The notes: a model not told the origin generated them from the sequence alone. A stretch of 64,000 nucleotides of DNA from Candidatus Kapaibacterium sp. (GCA_013414795.1 CP058732.1:248001-312000); one strand, 5' to 3'. Positions 8,979 to 18,803 are shown, numbered from the stretch's first letter. Numbers and translations are program-made.

Positions 8979-9484
8979 TTGTAAAGCTCTTTTTCGATTT
9001 GTTCATAAGGAACAAAAATTAAAGTATCCTTTGTTAGGATGAAATATGAAGGTGTTTTTGAAATTCTATATTTACCGAATATTCCATCTTTCAAGTTTAT
9101 GGGTGGCCAAGGGTCCTCATCATTATGAACATCGAAATAAATTTTAAACTTATCATAAACAAGAGGCCCCAAAATTTTCTTAACGTCATATTTCATCCTG
9201 ATTTTATTATTGTAATTGTTTTTACTAACCCTAGCCAGTACACAAATTTCATAAGAAGGGTATCGTTCCTTTAATCTAGAAATAATTTTGAAGCAATTCA
9301 CACAATTATAATAATGAAAACAAATAATAATGTAATTATTATTGGTTTTTGAAAGATTAATATAATTACCATTATCATCTTCAACAACAAATGACACACT
9401 TTCTTGAGATAATAAATAAAAAATTGAAATAATGAACAAAATGAACCAAACGAATCTTTTTATGTATTTATTTAACATATTCAT
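8975..9484 (-). CDS. Secreted thioredoxin-like protein (module B)
   Basis: A 169-residue paralogue of the module A redoxin at 6093-6620. After an N-terminal hydrophobic signal (FVWFILFIISIFYLLSQE) comes IIICFHYYNCVNCFKIISRL, a thioredoxin-like CxxC element at about residues 54-66, and later KTPSYFILTKDTLIF with the cis-Pro position. The start overlaps the end of the propeller gene by 17 bases, and its TGA overlaps the ATG of the truncated barrel gene, so the four module B genes form one tight transcription unit. A second ATG two codons in is an alternative start. Function in periplasmic thiol chemistry is inferred. Confidence 0.65.
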   Translation of the reverse strand: MNMLNKYIKRFVWFILFIISIFYLLSQESVSFVVEDDNGNYINLSKTNNNYIIICFHYYNCVNCFKIISRLKERYPSYEICVLARVSKNNYNNKIRMKYDVKKILGPLVYDKFKIYFDVHNDEDPWPPINLKDGIFGKYRISKTPSYFILTKDTLIFVPYEQIEKELYK

Positions 9485-10691
9485 AGACTGTTAAGCCCAG
9501 AGTTGGATTATTTGCTTCTTGGCAATTTCTTTGGCGTATGCGAAATTGTTGAAGAGTTTCATCTTCTGGACCCTTATCCTCACAAAAAACTGTATAAAAA
9601 CTGATAATGTAATTCGAAGCACATTCGAACCTAGAAGAATATAATGGCTCAAATTTCATCAAAGTTGAATCGTTTGGGAGTTTTGCTAAAATATTTTTTC
9701 CAACTAAAAGAGCAGAGTCTTTTTTTATTTCCCAAATATCATAATATATATCCGGATACCAACTCGTTGTATCTTTTTTTGGACCATACCATCTTATTAA
9801 TAAGGTAGAATCATTAACAAAGCTAACTTTTTCAATTATCCCGATACCACTGAAGAACGTTGAGCGAATAGAATCAAGCGCAGATTTAATAGTAATATTT
9901 TGATTTAAAACTAAATTGGCAAATTTTTTATGAAGATTTGAGTCTAATTTATTGAAAAGCGAATCTTCTCTATGGATATTAAAAAGAAACTTGCCATCAT
10001 TGTCTAAAATTTTAATATTATAAATAGAAATATCGGAACAAGCAATATATTTACTACTCAAATCAAAAACCTCAGGTGGGTACAAAAGTGTAAAATAAAA
10101 CCCTACTGGTGTTCCAAGATCTACATATTTTAAAGAAAAATTATTTAAATCAATTATATAGATAAAACTATTTGTCTCATAACCCATTTTGCCACTTCGT
10201 AACCCAAAAGAACCCAAATATGCTTTGTCTTCAAAAATCTTTAAAAAGTCAACATATTTTTCAACTTCCATAACAAACTTCATATTGATTTCACCCGGCG
10301 TTATTTCACCAAGGTAAAACTTTTTGCCAAAATAAATAGCTAAGAATTTAGAATTGAAAGAATACAAAAGTATATTTCCCCTAATTTCATTTAACTGAGT
10401 ATTTTCAATTTTTATTTTATAAATATGTTCTTCTTTTTTTTCTATATCAAATATTCGAAAATTTAATTCGTCATCGCTTTTAAAATGTAAAATTCCAACA
10501 TATTTATTATTAATGGATATTTTTTTGAAAAAAGCTTCTTCAAATTCAAATCCATCAATACCTTTGCAAACAATATTGTCCTTCAATTTAAAATATCTAA
10601 AAAAAGGGTCGTCCAAAAGAAATGAGCTATTAATACTTTTGCTTGAAGAAGTAGGTAAAAGTATTATAATAATTACTAAAAATAATCTCAT
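9468..10691 (-). CDS. Beta-propeller-like secreted protein (module B)
   Basis: A 407-residue protein starting at the ATG 10689-10691, preceded by a strong GGAGGG Shine-Dalgarno; an upstream in-frame start would add 15 residues without a signal. The signal is FLVIIIILLPTSSS, without a lipobox Cys, unlike the module A copy. The rest is beta-rich and shares order and motifs with 6633-7898 (VSFVNDSTLLIRWYG, YDIWEIKKDS). It ends with several cysteines (CASNYI, CEDKG, NCQEAN) that the A copy partly lacks. It is probably a surface or periplasmic propeller; no enzyme motif was found. It lies 52 bases after the small peptide gene. Confidence 0.6.
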   Translation of the reverse strand: MRLFLVIIIILLPTSSSKSINSSFLLDDPFFRYFKLKDNIVCKGIDGFEFEEAFFKKISINNKYVGILHFKSDDELNFRIFDIEKKEEHIYKIKIENTQLNEIRGNILLYSFNSKFLAIYFGKKFYLGEITPGEINMKFVMEVEKYVDFLKIFEDKAYLGSFGLRSGKMGYETNSFIYIIDLNNFSLKYVDLGTPVGFYFTLLYPPEVFDLSSKYIACSDISIYNIKILDNDGKFLFNIHREDSLFNKLDSNLHKKFANLVLNQNITIKSALDSIRSTFFSGIGIIEKVSFVNDSTLLIRWYGPKKDTTSWYPDIYYDIWEIKKDSALLVGKNILAKLPNDSTLMKFEPLYSSRFECASNYIISFYTVFCEDKGPEDETLQQFRIRQRNCQEANNPTLGLTVYEYVK

Positions 10692-10743
10692 ATTCCCTCC
10701 AAAAAAGTTTACTGGGTGTGGCAAAGCCACACCCAAATTTTAC

Positions 10744-11127
10744 TCAATTGGTATCGTAAACTGTTTCAGTAATATTTGCATTATAAATATTTGTTGCATT
10801 CCATTCAACAGTATGTCTAATACCATCGATAATTTCTTCATAGGTTCCATTTAATAGACCTTTTCGAATTTGATCTTCGGCGTATTCAACTAAACGCATC
10901 ATTGAGGGTCGGTGTTCCCACTCACAATTTATGTAACCAGGTTCCCAACAAGAAAGCTTATGAACATCACAATCACATTTTGGATCATGAAAATGCCATT
11001 CGTTAACTTTATTGTACTTCCCATTCTGACCCGCATTTCCTTTTTCTACTATAATTTTTGAAACGCATAAAAGTTCTAATTGTGAAAAAAGGAAAATTGA
11101 AATTACAAATACAAAAAACTTTTTCAT
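10744..11127 (-). CDS. Small secreted Cys-containing peptide (module B)
   Basis: A 127-residue protein with a signal peptide (FFVFVISIFLFSQLELLC). The mature part has a dense Cys/His region, FHDPKCDCDVHKLSCWEPGY then INCEWEHR, followed by LVEYAEDQIRKGLLNGTYEE and a HTVEWN tail. The helix and VEW tail match the module A peptide at 7968-8381, while the Cys region differs in number and spacing, suggesting a conserved scaffold with a variable Cys segment. The context (repeat R2 upstream; propeller and redoxin downstream) is the same as in module A. It could be a disulfide-stabilised or modified exported peptide; this is inference. Confidence 0.65.
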   Translation of the reverse strand: MKKFFVFVISIFLFSQLELLCVSKIIVEKGNAGQNGKYNKVNEWHFHDPKCDCDVHKLSCWEPGYINCEWEHRPSMMRLVEYAEDQIRKGLLNGTYEEIIDGIRHTVEWNATNIYNANITETVYDTN

Positions 11128-11278
11128 TTTAACACCTTTTTATTTTGTTCAACATAATTAATTAATAGTTTTTAAATAATTAATAATTTTAAAGAACAAA
11201 ATAATTGCGAAATTCCAACGTATCACTGCTCGGGTTTTTTTATGTTTAAAGCGAACTGGAAACTCAAGAATCATTGAC

Positions 11279-11540
11279 ATCAGGCGGTCCACGGCAGCGG
11301 GAACAATGGTGTAACGGAATGCGAACCGAATCTATCGAATTGTAGCAAGGCTCTGTACCCCCCCCCCCCGTGTAAATTATTGCAACCAAGGGAGTTACAA
11401 AACAACAGATATGTTTATCAAAACACACACTTCCCCGTTGCGTTATAGGATTTCGAGCAGGTATGTTCCCAAACCAAACCATTTCGACTTGCAAGGTATT
11501 AAATTACAAAAATAAACAAAAAAAATTAAAATGTAAAAGC
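11279..11540 (-). repeat. Direct repeat R2 with 12-base poly-G tract
   Basis: Second copy of the ~260 bp repeat. The tract is C12 on plus (11358-11369). Here the minus-strand frame stays open across the tract and reads CCFVTPLVAIIYTGGGG then CYNSIDSVRIPLHHCSRCRG before stopping. With R1 it also shares a longer left arm (about 11140-11278) containing the AACATAATTAATTAAT element and TATCACTGCTCGGG. It lies about 150 bases upstream of the module B peptide gene and 88 bases after the stop of the next gene. Confidence 0.85.
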
Positions 11541-11628
11541 AATTCGAACCTTTTACCTACTTTGTAAACAGATTTGAATTAATTATCTGTTCGGTTTTAT
11601 TAAAAAAACAATATCATTAACTAAAATA

Positions 11629-14034
11629 TCATTTACTTTTAACGAATGGTACAGACCATTGACTGTTTTGAAGTTGGATTTTAGCAATATAAATTCCATC
11701 GGGCAAATTACTTGTAAATAATCTAATGATAGAGCAATTTGTTTTTAACCCTTCAACTTGAGTATAAGGAATCTCAAGTTTTTGACCGTTAATATTATAA
11801 ATCGAAACTTTTATGTCTTCCGACGTGAAGCCAGAATCCCAGCAAACAACGATATTTGTGAAATTGACCGAAGGATTTGGATAGGGTGGAAAACAAAAAA
11901 GGAATGGCTTGGATTCTTCAACTGCAATGCTGGGAAATGAATGTTTTAATTTAAGTTTTCCCAAATTCACTTCGTACTTATCAATGAAAACCGAAAACTT
12001 CTTAACAAAAGAAACATAGTCTTGGTTTTCCACACGGAATATGCTTGTCATCTTCCAACCATTAATGTTGGGATTTGTATATTCGAAATAAAGGGATGTA
12101 TCCCTACAATTCGGATAAAATCTCATCCAATAATCACAAAGAAGAATAAGTGTATCCCCAAAATTATACAAAATGGGTGGGCTTGGTACCTCAATTGAAT
12201 CTAAATTTCCGTTGGATGAGTCAAAAATTAACAAGTTCCATTTCCATATAGAACCTTCAATCGTGGTTTTGGCAAAGAAAAAACAACCATCCAAAACTTT
12301 TAATAATGTGATATAAACTTTTAAATCTGAAACCCGAATCTCAATTTGGGGAATTATTGCAATTGTGTCTAAATCACTTCTAAGTGATTGGGTTCTCAGA
12401 ATATAAGTAAAATTAGAATCTTTGGAAATCGAATAAATATAATTATCATCGACGACAAAAGGCATCGAAATTTGTGGAGGGTTAAAAATTGTATCTATTA
12501 ACTGTAAATCATTATTAAACACAAAATATGATGGCATCCATTTATTGGAATTGTATAAAATTAAGAACGCAGGTAGATATATTCGACTTTTAAAATAAAA
12601 ACTATTCCCAAATAAAATCGCTTGAATCGAATCGGGTTTAAAATATTCATTAAGTACAATCATTAGGGTATCATTTTTAGACAATGTGTCGTTGACAATA
12701 TCAAAATGTTTGATTATAATTGTATCGGATGATCCTGTTGGTTTTTTTCTATTAATAATAAAAAAACCCAATTTACCATTGGGAGAAGCAAGGGGATAAT
12801 AAGAGCCATTAAACCATCCGTAACTTGTGTCTGGTTTCAATGATTTAAAAGTGGTTCCATTATCATAAGAAATAAACATATACGGAGGATAAAAACTTAA
12901 AATGAAGATTTTATCCTTATTTTGATAAAAAATATTATCAATAGCCTGCGGATGGGAAACATCTGAAAATTCGGGTACAATAAACGGTCTAAAATAGGAA
13001 ACAAAATTCCAACTATTACCATTATCTTTGGAAATAATGATTGTTTTGCAAGTGCCACATACAATAATAGTACTATCGTTTATTCTTTTTATTTCATTGA
13101 CTTGAAATGGATGCTTATCTTCCACATCGCTTAAATATGGTATCCAGGCGTTTGGATTACTGACCTCTGTAACGATGTTAACTCCTTCTTTATTTGCTTT
13201 AACAAAACTGATAGTAAAATTGTCATCCTTTTTACTGGCTCGAACTGGGGCAAGTGTGTATGCTTCGTCACCCTCGATTAAGTAATCTTTAGTTATAGGC
13301 AAATCACTTGTGATTTTTTTCCAGCTTTCCCCAAAATCTTTCGAAACTAATATAGTATGTCTTATAAATAAAAAGTTTAAATCAAATAATGGGGAACTCT
13401 CATTAGAGACAACTAAAACATAAATTGTTGAGTCAATCACTTTTAAGTTCTCGATCTCTCTATTAGAAAAGCCAGTGGTAAGAGTGTCTGTTGGTATTTT
13501 TGTCAAAATATTAAATTTAATTATCGAAACCTTGCTATCGATAATAAATAGAAAATTTTTCCAAACTGCAACTTCTGTAAACTTTACGAATGGGTCGAAT
13601 TTATAAAGCAAATTTATGTCGGATTCCTGTTCTTTCTCAAAACTTAATATTTCATTTTCAGTTACAATGTATACCTTTTTCCCATCTGTGCAAAAATCAA
13701 CGAAATTGCTTTCCCATTGTATTGGGGCTTCTTGCCAGGTTTCTCCGTTATCGTCAGAAATAAAAATCTTATTCGGAGAAAGAGCATATAATTTATCGTC
13801 AATTTGAATAATTTTTAATATATCGTTCTCCCAGCCAAGAGAGATTTGTCGCCAGGTTGTTCCAAGGTCAGTACTAAATGTAATAATACCATAATTCCCA
13901 TATACTAATATTTTGTTACCAGAGTATAGAATGCCGTTATAATCAGTAGATAACATCTCAAATTCAAGTGACTTTCCGCTTGCAACTGGAATACATAAGA
14001 TGAAACCGAATAATAAACAAACAAGGTTTTTCAT
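11629..14034 (-). CDS. BNR/Asp-box repeat protein with T9SS-type sorting domain
   Basis: An 801-residue secreted protein. The ATG at 14032-14034 gives a good signal peptide (FGFILCIPVASGKS). It carries at least five Asp-box-like elements of the sialidase/Ycf48 propeller type: ISDDNGETWQEAP, VSKDFGESWKKI, ISKDNGNSWNFV, ISYDNGTTFKSL and STDLGTTWRQI. These build beta-propellers and do not by themselves imply sialidase activity. The last ~90 residues (PPYPNPSVNFTNIVVCW ... SIYNINGQKLEIPY ... LPDGIYIAKIQL) are a T9SS type A-like C-terminal sorting domain, so the protein is probably exported and surface-attached. Repeats R2 and R3 flank the gene. Confidence 0.82.
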   Translation of the reverse strand: MKNLVCLLFGFILCIPVASGKSLEFEMLSTDYNGILYSGNKILVYGNYGIITFSTDLGTTWRQISLGWENDILKIIQIDDKLYALSPNKIFISDDNGETWQEAPIQWESNFVDFCTDGKKVYIVTENEILSFEKEQESDINLLYKFDPFVKFTEVAVWKNFLFIIDSKVSIIKFNILTKIPTDTLTTGFSNREIENLKVIDSTIYVLVVSNESSPLFDLNFLFIRHTILVSKDFGESWKKITSDLPITKDYLIEGDEAYTLAPVRASKKDDNFTISFVKANKEGVNIVTEVSNPNAWIPYLSDVEDKHPFQVNEIKRINDSTIIVCGTCKTIIISKDNGNSWNFVSYFRPFIVPEFSDVSHPQAIDNIFYQNKDKIFILSFYPPYMFISYDNGTTFKSLKPDTSYGWFNGSYYPLASPNGKLGFFIINRKKPTGSSDTIIIKHFDIVNDTLSKNDTLMIVLNEYFKPDSIQAILFGNSFYFKSRIYLPAFLILYNSNKWMPSYFVFNNDLQLIDTIFNPPQISMPFVVDDNYIYSISKDSNFTYILRTQSLRSDLDTIAIIPQIEIRVSDLKVYITLLKVLDGCFFFAKTTIEGSIWKWNLLIFDSSNGNLDSIEVPSPPILYNFGDTLILLCDYWMRFYPNCRDTSLYFEYTNPNINGWKMTSIFRVENQDYVSFVKKFSVFIDKYEVNLGKLKLKHSFPSIAVEESKPFLFCFPPYPNPSVNFTNIVVCWDSGFTSEDIKVSIYNINGQKLEIPYTQVEGLKTNCSIIRLFTSNLPDGIYIAKIQLQNSQWSVPFVKSK

Positions 14035-14168
14035 TTTATTACTCAATTAACTTTAAAAATCATCTAAAATTAATAAAAGACAAATTTGTTCAAAGCTCAA
14101 ACAATTTTGTATTTAAAGCTTTTCCAACCAATTTACAAAGAACTTTGAAGAATGGCTGATTACATTTA

Positions 14169-14428
14169 CATCAGATAGTCCACGGCAGCGGGAACAATGG
14201 TGGAACGGAATGGGAACCGAATCTATCGAATTGTAGCAATGTTCTGTCCCCCCCCCGTGTAAGTTATTGTAAACAAAGGAGTTACAAAACAACAGAATTG
14301 ATTATCAAAATACACACTTCCCCATTGCGTCAAAGGAATTCGAGCAGGTATGTTTCCAATCCAAATCATTTCGATTTGCAAAGTATCAAATTGCAAAATA
14401 AACAAAAAAAAATTAAAAATGCAAGAGG
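14169..14428 (-). repeat. Direct repeat R3 with 9-base poly-G tract
   Basis: Third copy of the repeat; the tract is C9 on plus (14248-14256) and a neighbouring A present in other copies is missing. The conserved minus-strand block (IWIGNIPARIPLTQWGSVYF) is intact, but after the tract the frame is shifted and stops as QNIATIR. It lies between the stop of the 14482-17955 gene and the start of the 11629-14034 gene, about 135 bases upstream of the latter. Confidence 0.85.
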
Positions 14429-14481
14429 GAAGTTATTTTTTACATAATTCATAACTCCATTAAGTATAGAAGCAACAATTT

Positions 14482-17400
14482 TCAATATTTTATCACTTTG
14501 CACCTTGCAATTTGCAACCCATTTGTTGCTTCGATTAAAAATAGTCCATTGCCAATGGTTCGCATATCGAGCCATATTGTCTCTTGCTGGTACAATTTCT
14601 CCCAATGCAACTCCTCGATGACACTGCCCATTATGTTGTATATCCGTAATCGGTATTCTCTTCCTTTTTCTCCTACAATCTCTATCGCCATTTTATCCCC
14701 AGATTCGTCTGCTTTAGCTGTTATCGTTAATTGTACGAATCTTTCGACTTGGCTTAATTCCGGCATACACACGCCGACTGTATGGACTCGCCCATCCCTT
14801 GTCTCAACTTCCACATATTTCCCAAAGTCAAAACTGTCCAACTCCACTGGTTCGTATTCTTGTCCACTCATCATCACATTACCACAAAGTGTGAGTATTA
14901 TCTTGTCTTCGTTCTTTCTCAACAATTCAATTCCAGAACCTGTCTTATACCTTACATTCCCTTTGATTACTCCATCGCTCCCGCTTAACAACTTCGACGA
15001 AATTAGCATTGAACCACTCCAAACGTATTCATCTTCTTGTTTGCCTTCTACAACCTTTGCATACGCCGGGATACAATAGTTTGTCCACCCTACCTCGGCA
15101 AGGGTGTCCCACGGACTCCACACAACCACTTTACCCCTACCTATCCCAAATAACTCAACTTGGTAATCTACTACGCATGGAGAATCTATCGGAATAATAA
15201 TAGCTCCTCGATTTTCGCCTAACTCTTTCGCAGTGAATTTGACTTTTATATTTCTTTTCTCTCCTATGTGTAAAATTCGATTTTCAATATTCATAACCTC
15301 GGCTTCATAAGCATCTCCAACAAGATTTATCTTCCCAATTTTTACATTGTTTCTTCCAACATTTTCGATTACTATTTCTTTTTCGCTATATTTCCCAATG
15401 TAAAGCGTGTCGAAATCAACTTTGCCATCGACCTTTATCTCAACATTTTCTTCTTGTACCACCATACTTGCAGAATCAATACATCCATAATTGTTTGTTA
15501 CAACTACTGTATAAACTCCTGCTGAATAGACCATTCGACGACGACCTTCGACACCGTCGCTCCACTTATATTTGTTGCCTTCGCTCTCAGCTATAAGTTC
15601 GAGGCTATCCCCTTTCGAACATATCCAATCCCGTTCTGCATTTATCCTTACGTCCAATCCCTTGTTGAACTTAACCTCAAATCCAACAGAGTCCATACAA
15701 CCAATTTCATTCCACACCTTAACCCAATAATTCCCCTCACTGCGTATAATTGCCTTGCTTGTTGTATCTCCCGTGGACCAAAGAACACTGTAATCGCAAC
15801 AACTTGCTCTTGGATATTCTATTTCCAATTCCACACTATCGGCGTTGCAAACTCTTATAGGAATCCCACGCTTGAAACTAATTCTCGGCGTTGGAACCAC
15901 CTCCACTTCTACGCTATCAACATAGGTTGTATCCCCAACGTCTGCGTAACAATAATACCATCCACTATGAAGCATCTGGGCTTTGCCTATCACAACACTA
16001 TCCCCTATTGCTTCAAAGCCATTCGGTCCAGTCCACCGAAAAGGTGATTTAAGCGTGTCGTAAATTAAAAACGACCTCAGTATTATATCTTCGTTCTCAC
16101 ATACCGGAGTATTGCTGAAAGCCCGCAAGGGGGTGCTTACATCCCCATAAAGGTAATTCAAATAGACTGGTGGATAGGTTAAAAATACACGGTTGAAAGG
16201 CAAATCTTTTTCTTCTGGGACCCTTTTCAAACGAAGGCACAATTCAGAAAATAAAGTATCAGAGAAGAGAAAGTTAATTTTTATCTTTTCGGGGTGATTA
16301 GGATTCTCCACTTCGTAAACTTTAAGTAGAAAATATTCGGTTGGATAGCAAAGACCTGTGGAAAGAGTATCGAGATCATTTAATGTCATTAGTAAAAATC
16401 TCCCATTGGGAATTGGAAAATATAGGTAATCATATATTTTCCCATTTACTCCAATAAACTCTGGTGAGGTAAAATCTAAGGAATAGACGTTATCAAGATT
16501 GACTCCCAGTGACACCAAGAATTCAAGCGGGGTAAGACTATCGGGTAACCATTTTGTAAACTTATGAGAAATAGTATCAAAATTAGAAAGCGTTAGATCA
16601 TAGCAATATCGGCCAAAAAATAATTTCTTAGAATCGAATGAGAACATAAAGTGTCCTAAATTATAATTAAAAATCCAATCCTCATACCAAGGACACCAAT
16701 TATCCGTGGGGCGTGTATGACTTTCTTCAAATTCAGTAGGATATTTAAATTGTTTAGGGCTTATGGTATAAATTTTACTTTGTTCCAAAGTAAGGTCGGT
16801 ATTTAAGGGATAAAATTCTCCTGTTAAATTATCGAATTTAAAAATAAATATATAAGATTTAAATGAAGATTTGTTCATTTCAAATGGGTAGAGATAAATG
16901 AACCCTGGATATATTGCTATCAACTTATAATCCGGAGAAAAGACTAATGGATAATGTTTGAACCCTATTGATATAGGGTAATAATCTTTTTGGGTTGGAT
17001 TAAATAGCAATAAAGTGCTATCAAAAAGGAAACTTTTTGAATAAACAGGCTGATTAACCAGCGTAAACTCACCATTATCATTTTTTAAAAGATAAGTTCT
17101 AATATTGCCATAAGCTTCTACAAGGAAATTCTTAGGGGTATAATCACTGTGGACTGTATAAAGCACAATCCAAAAATCTTTTCCATTTTGATGTGGGACA
17201 ATAGAAAAGTTGATAACCTCTGGATTCTTTAATGTATCATCAAAACCATCTTCTATGGTTTTTGTTTCTACAAGCTGGATATCATTTGGATTAATTTTAA
17301 ATGTTTTTAAAATAAACTTAAAGTTGCTTCCGTAAATTTTATCATAAGATAGATAATAAAACAAATTGGGGTCAGTTGGATTCTCCCAAATAACGGGGTT

Positions 17401-17955
17401 TATTCTATGGTAGTTTGAAGGAACAATAGTGTTATCAAGTTTTGAAGTTCTGTAAGTGTCAGATAATGAATCAATTGTAATTATTTCCCCACCAGAAGTT
17501 GCAAAGAAGGATTCAACAAATGTTTGTATCTTAAGAGGTGAACACAACAACCAAGGCTCCCAAAGATAGTAAAGAATTGAATAGTCATAGACAAAACGAT
17601 CATCTGATATTGGAAAATAGGATATAATTTGAGGGTGATAAATACCAAAATAAGGGCAACCAAATATTGTTTTTCTCTTTATAATTTTCTGAAAAAAATG
17701 CTTAATGGAATATCTACTTTGTGTTATCAGGTCTTTTAATGGCAAATAGAAGTATTTTTGAAGACTATCTTGTCCTGCAAATACAAGATCTGGTTTAGAT
17801 TGATTGACTGAATCATAGGTGTAATGAGCAAAATATGAAAGTAAACTACCAGCGAAAATTGGATTGTACAATCTCTTCCAGCAGAAGAGCCCTTCTGAAC
17901 CGGATAAAATTAAAACAAGAATTAAAAAAAACAGGAAATAAAATTTATTTTTCAT
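14482..17955 (-). CDS. Large secreted protein, Ig-like and choice-of-anchor domains, T9SS-type tail
   Basis: A 1157-residue protein with a signal peptide (FLFFLILVLILSGSEG). The first ~600 residues resemble the irregular propeller-like head of Bacteroidota surface proteins and have no motif I can name. Next come Ig/PKD-like domains (SPFRWTGPNGFEAIGDSVVI; VLWSTGDTTSKAIIRSEGNY), a choice-of-anchor D/DUF1573-like domain near 880-960 (LYIGKYSEKEIVIENVGRNN), and a C-terminal sorting domain (YRLRIYNIMGSVIEELHW ... FLIEATNGLQIA). By eye the sequence coding the head (above about 16.2 kb) is much more AT-rich than that coding the tail, suggesting a mosaic gene. A short coupled ORF precedes the start. 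Confidence 0.8.
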   Translation of the reverse strand: MKNKFYFLFFLILVLILSGSEGLFCWKRLYNPIFAGSLLSYFAHYTYDSVNQSKPDLVFAGQDSLQKYFYLPLKDLITQSRYSIKHFFQKIIKRKTIFGCPYFGIYHPQIISYFPISDDRFVYDYSILYYLWEPWLLCSPLKIQTFVESFFATSGGEIITIDSLSDTYRTSKLDNTIVPSNYHRINPVIWENPTDPNLFYYLSYDKIYGSNFKFILKTFKINPNDIQLVETKTIEDGFDDTLKNPEVINFSIVPHQNGKDFWIVLYTVHSDYTPKNFLVEAYGNIRTYLLKNDNGEFTLVNQPVYSKSFLFDSTLLLFNPTQKDYYPISIGFKHYPLVFSPDYKLIAIYPGFIYLYPFEMNKSSFKSYIFIFKFDNLTGEFYPLNTDLTLEQSKIYTISPKQFKYPTEFEESHTRPTDNWCPWYEDWIFNYNLGHFMFSFDSKKLFFGRYCYDLTLSNFDTISHKFTKWLPDSLTPLEFLVSLGVNLDNVYSLDFTSPEFIGVNGKIYDYLYFPIPNGRFLLMTLNDLDTLSTGLCYPTEYFLLKVYEVENPNHPEKIKINFLFSDTLFSELCLRLKRVPEEKDLPFNRVFLTYPPVYLNYLYGDVSTPLRAFSNTPVCENEDIILRSFLIYDTLKSPFRWTGPNGFEAIGDSVVIGKAQMLHSGWYYCYADVGDTTYVDSVEVEVVPTPRISFKRGIPIRVCNADSVELEIEYPRASCCDYSVLWSTGDTTSKAIIRSEGNYWVKVWNEIGCMDSVGFEVKFNKGLDVRINAERDWICSKGDSLELIAESEGNKYKWSDGVEGRRRMVYSAGVYTVVVTNNYGCIDSASMVVQEENVEIKVDGKVDFDTLYIGKYSEKEIVIENVGRNNVKIGKINLVGDAYEAEVMNIENRILHIGEKRNIKVKFTAKELGENRGAIIIPIDSPCVVDYQVELFGIGRGKVVVWSPWDTLAEVGWTNYCIPAYAKVVEGKQEDEYVWSGSMLISSKLLSGSDGVIKGNVRYKTGSGIELLRKNEDKIILTLCGNVMMSGQEYEPVELDSFDFGKYVEVETRDGRVHTVGVCMPELSQVERFVQLTITAKADESGDKMAIEIVGEKGREYRLRIYNIMGSVIEELHWEKLYQQETIWLDMRTIGNGLFLIEATNGLQIARCKVIKY

Positions 17956-18023
17956 TTTACAACCTTTAATAAATGAACATATCTTAAAATAAAAATGAAC
18001 AAAATTTTATTTGTTGTTTTCAT
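17952..18023 (-). CDS. Short SD-led upstream ORF coupled to the 14482-17955 gene
   Basis: A 23-codon ORF (ATG 18021-18023) has a strong GGAGG Shine-Dalgarno and starts like a signal peptide (MKTTNKILFIFILRYV). Its TGA overlaps the ATG of the large gene (ATGA). It is either a leader that couples translation or the stump of an older secreted-protein gene whose body was replaced. Too short to judge by sequence alone. Confidence 0.4.
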   Translation of the reverse strand: MKTTNKILFIFILRYVHLLKVVK

Positions 18024-18115
18024 ATTACCTCCAAAATTAATTAAAAAACTTTTTTGGCGAATTCCCCACTTTCAGAACACCAGGCAAAAATTAATTTAAA
18101 AGAAACTTTTTCTTA

Positions 18116-18370
18116 TCGGTGGTCCACGACAACTTGAACAATAGTGATACGGAATGCGAGCCAAATCTATCGAATTGTAGCAAAGTTTCGTCCTCCCCTA
18201 TGTAAGTCATTGTAATCCAATTTGTTATAACAGCGTAGGGTTCGAGTTCAAAAAGCGGACTTCCTACCATCGGTAAGCGGTTCAGAACATCTTTTTTCCC
18301 AAATTAAAACATTTCGTTTTCAATGTGTCAAATAACAAAATAAGAAAAAAAATAGAAATATGTGAGAGGG
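18116..18370 (-). repeat. Direct repeat R4, degenerate copy
   Basis: Most diverged of the five copies. It keeps the pattern GGTCCACG, a GAATGCGAGCC-type block, ATCTATCGAATTGTAGCAA, TGTAAGTCATTGTAA and the AT-rich right end with GAGAGG. The G tract is short and interrupted (TCCTCCCC on plus near 18191). On the minus strand CYNSIDLARIPYHYCSSCRG is readable but is one frame off from the upstream half. It lies 160 bases upstream of the 14482-17955 start. Confidence 0.7.
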
Positions 18371-18533
18371 GAAAACTTCCCCTCTTTGATTCGAAACTGA
18401 GTTAATGCCACAAAAAGGATAATTTTCAAATTATATGAAATATCAGATTCTTTTTAATTTTACGTATTTTCGTGGCTCAATGATTCTGTTTAAAAATAAT
18501 GAATGAGCAGTTTCAAAAGTACTTACAATGTTG

Positions 18534-18803
18534 CTAGTTACAAACAATTTTAGCCAAAAAATTTCCAACAATTACTGCAATAGCCGATATCACTATTGAA
18601 AAAATACTGATCTTTTTCGAGACCTTTTTGTTTTTGGATTAACTTTCCATTCTTTCTATAAGTTCGGGTAGAAAACTGGACAAGTTGAGAAAAATAATGT
18701 TAAACAAATAAGAATTATCAAAATCATCTGGAGTAAAACCAATGTACAATTCATAGACATCTACCACATTTAGATAATACACTAACCCCATTTTTCTAAC
18801 CAT
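18534..18803 (-). pseudogene. Small membrane protein remnant with in-frame TAA
   Basis: From the ATG 18801-18803 the frame runs 54 codons (LVYYLNVVDVYELYIGF ... ELIERMES), meets a TAA at 18639-18641, and continues in the same frame for 34 codons to TAG at 18534-18536. The second half (KKISIFSIVISAIAVIVGNF then LAKIVCN) aligns with the second membrane helix of the intact 80-residue protein at 19093-19335 (RFTVPILGVLVGAFLAQLIC). The TAA falls in the loop before that helix. Best read as a decayed paralogue; readthrough cannot be excluded. Confidence 0.6.

Noticed and set aside
11629-14034. Sialidase activity for the Asp-box protein
   Set aside because: Asp boxes are structural; no catalytic Arg triad or Tyr/Glu pair could be identified.
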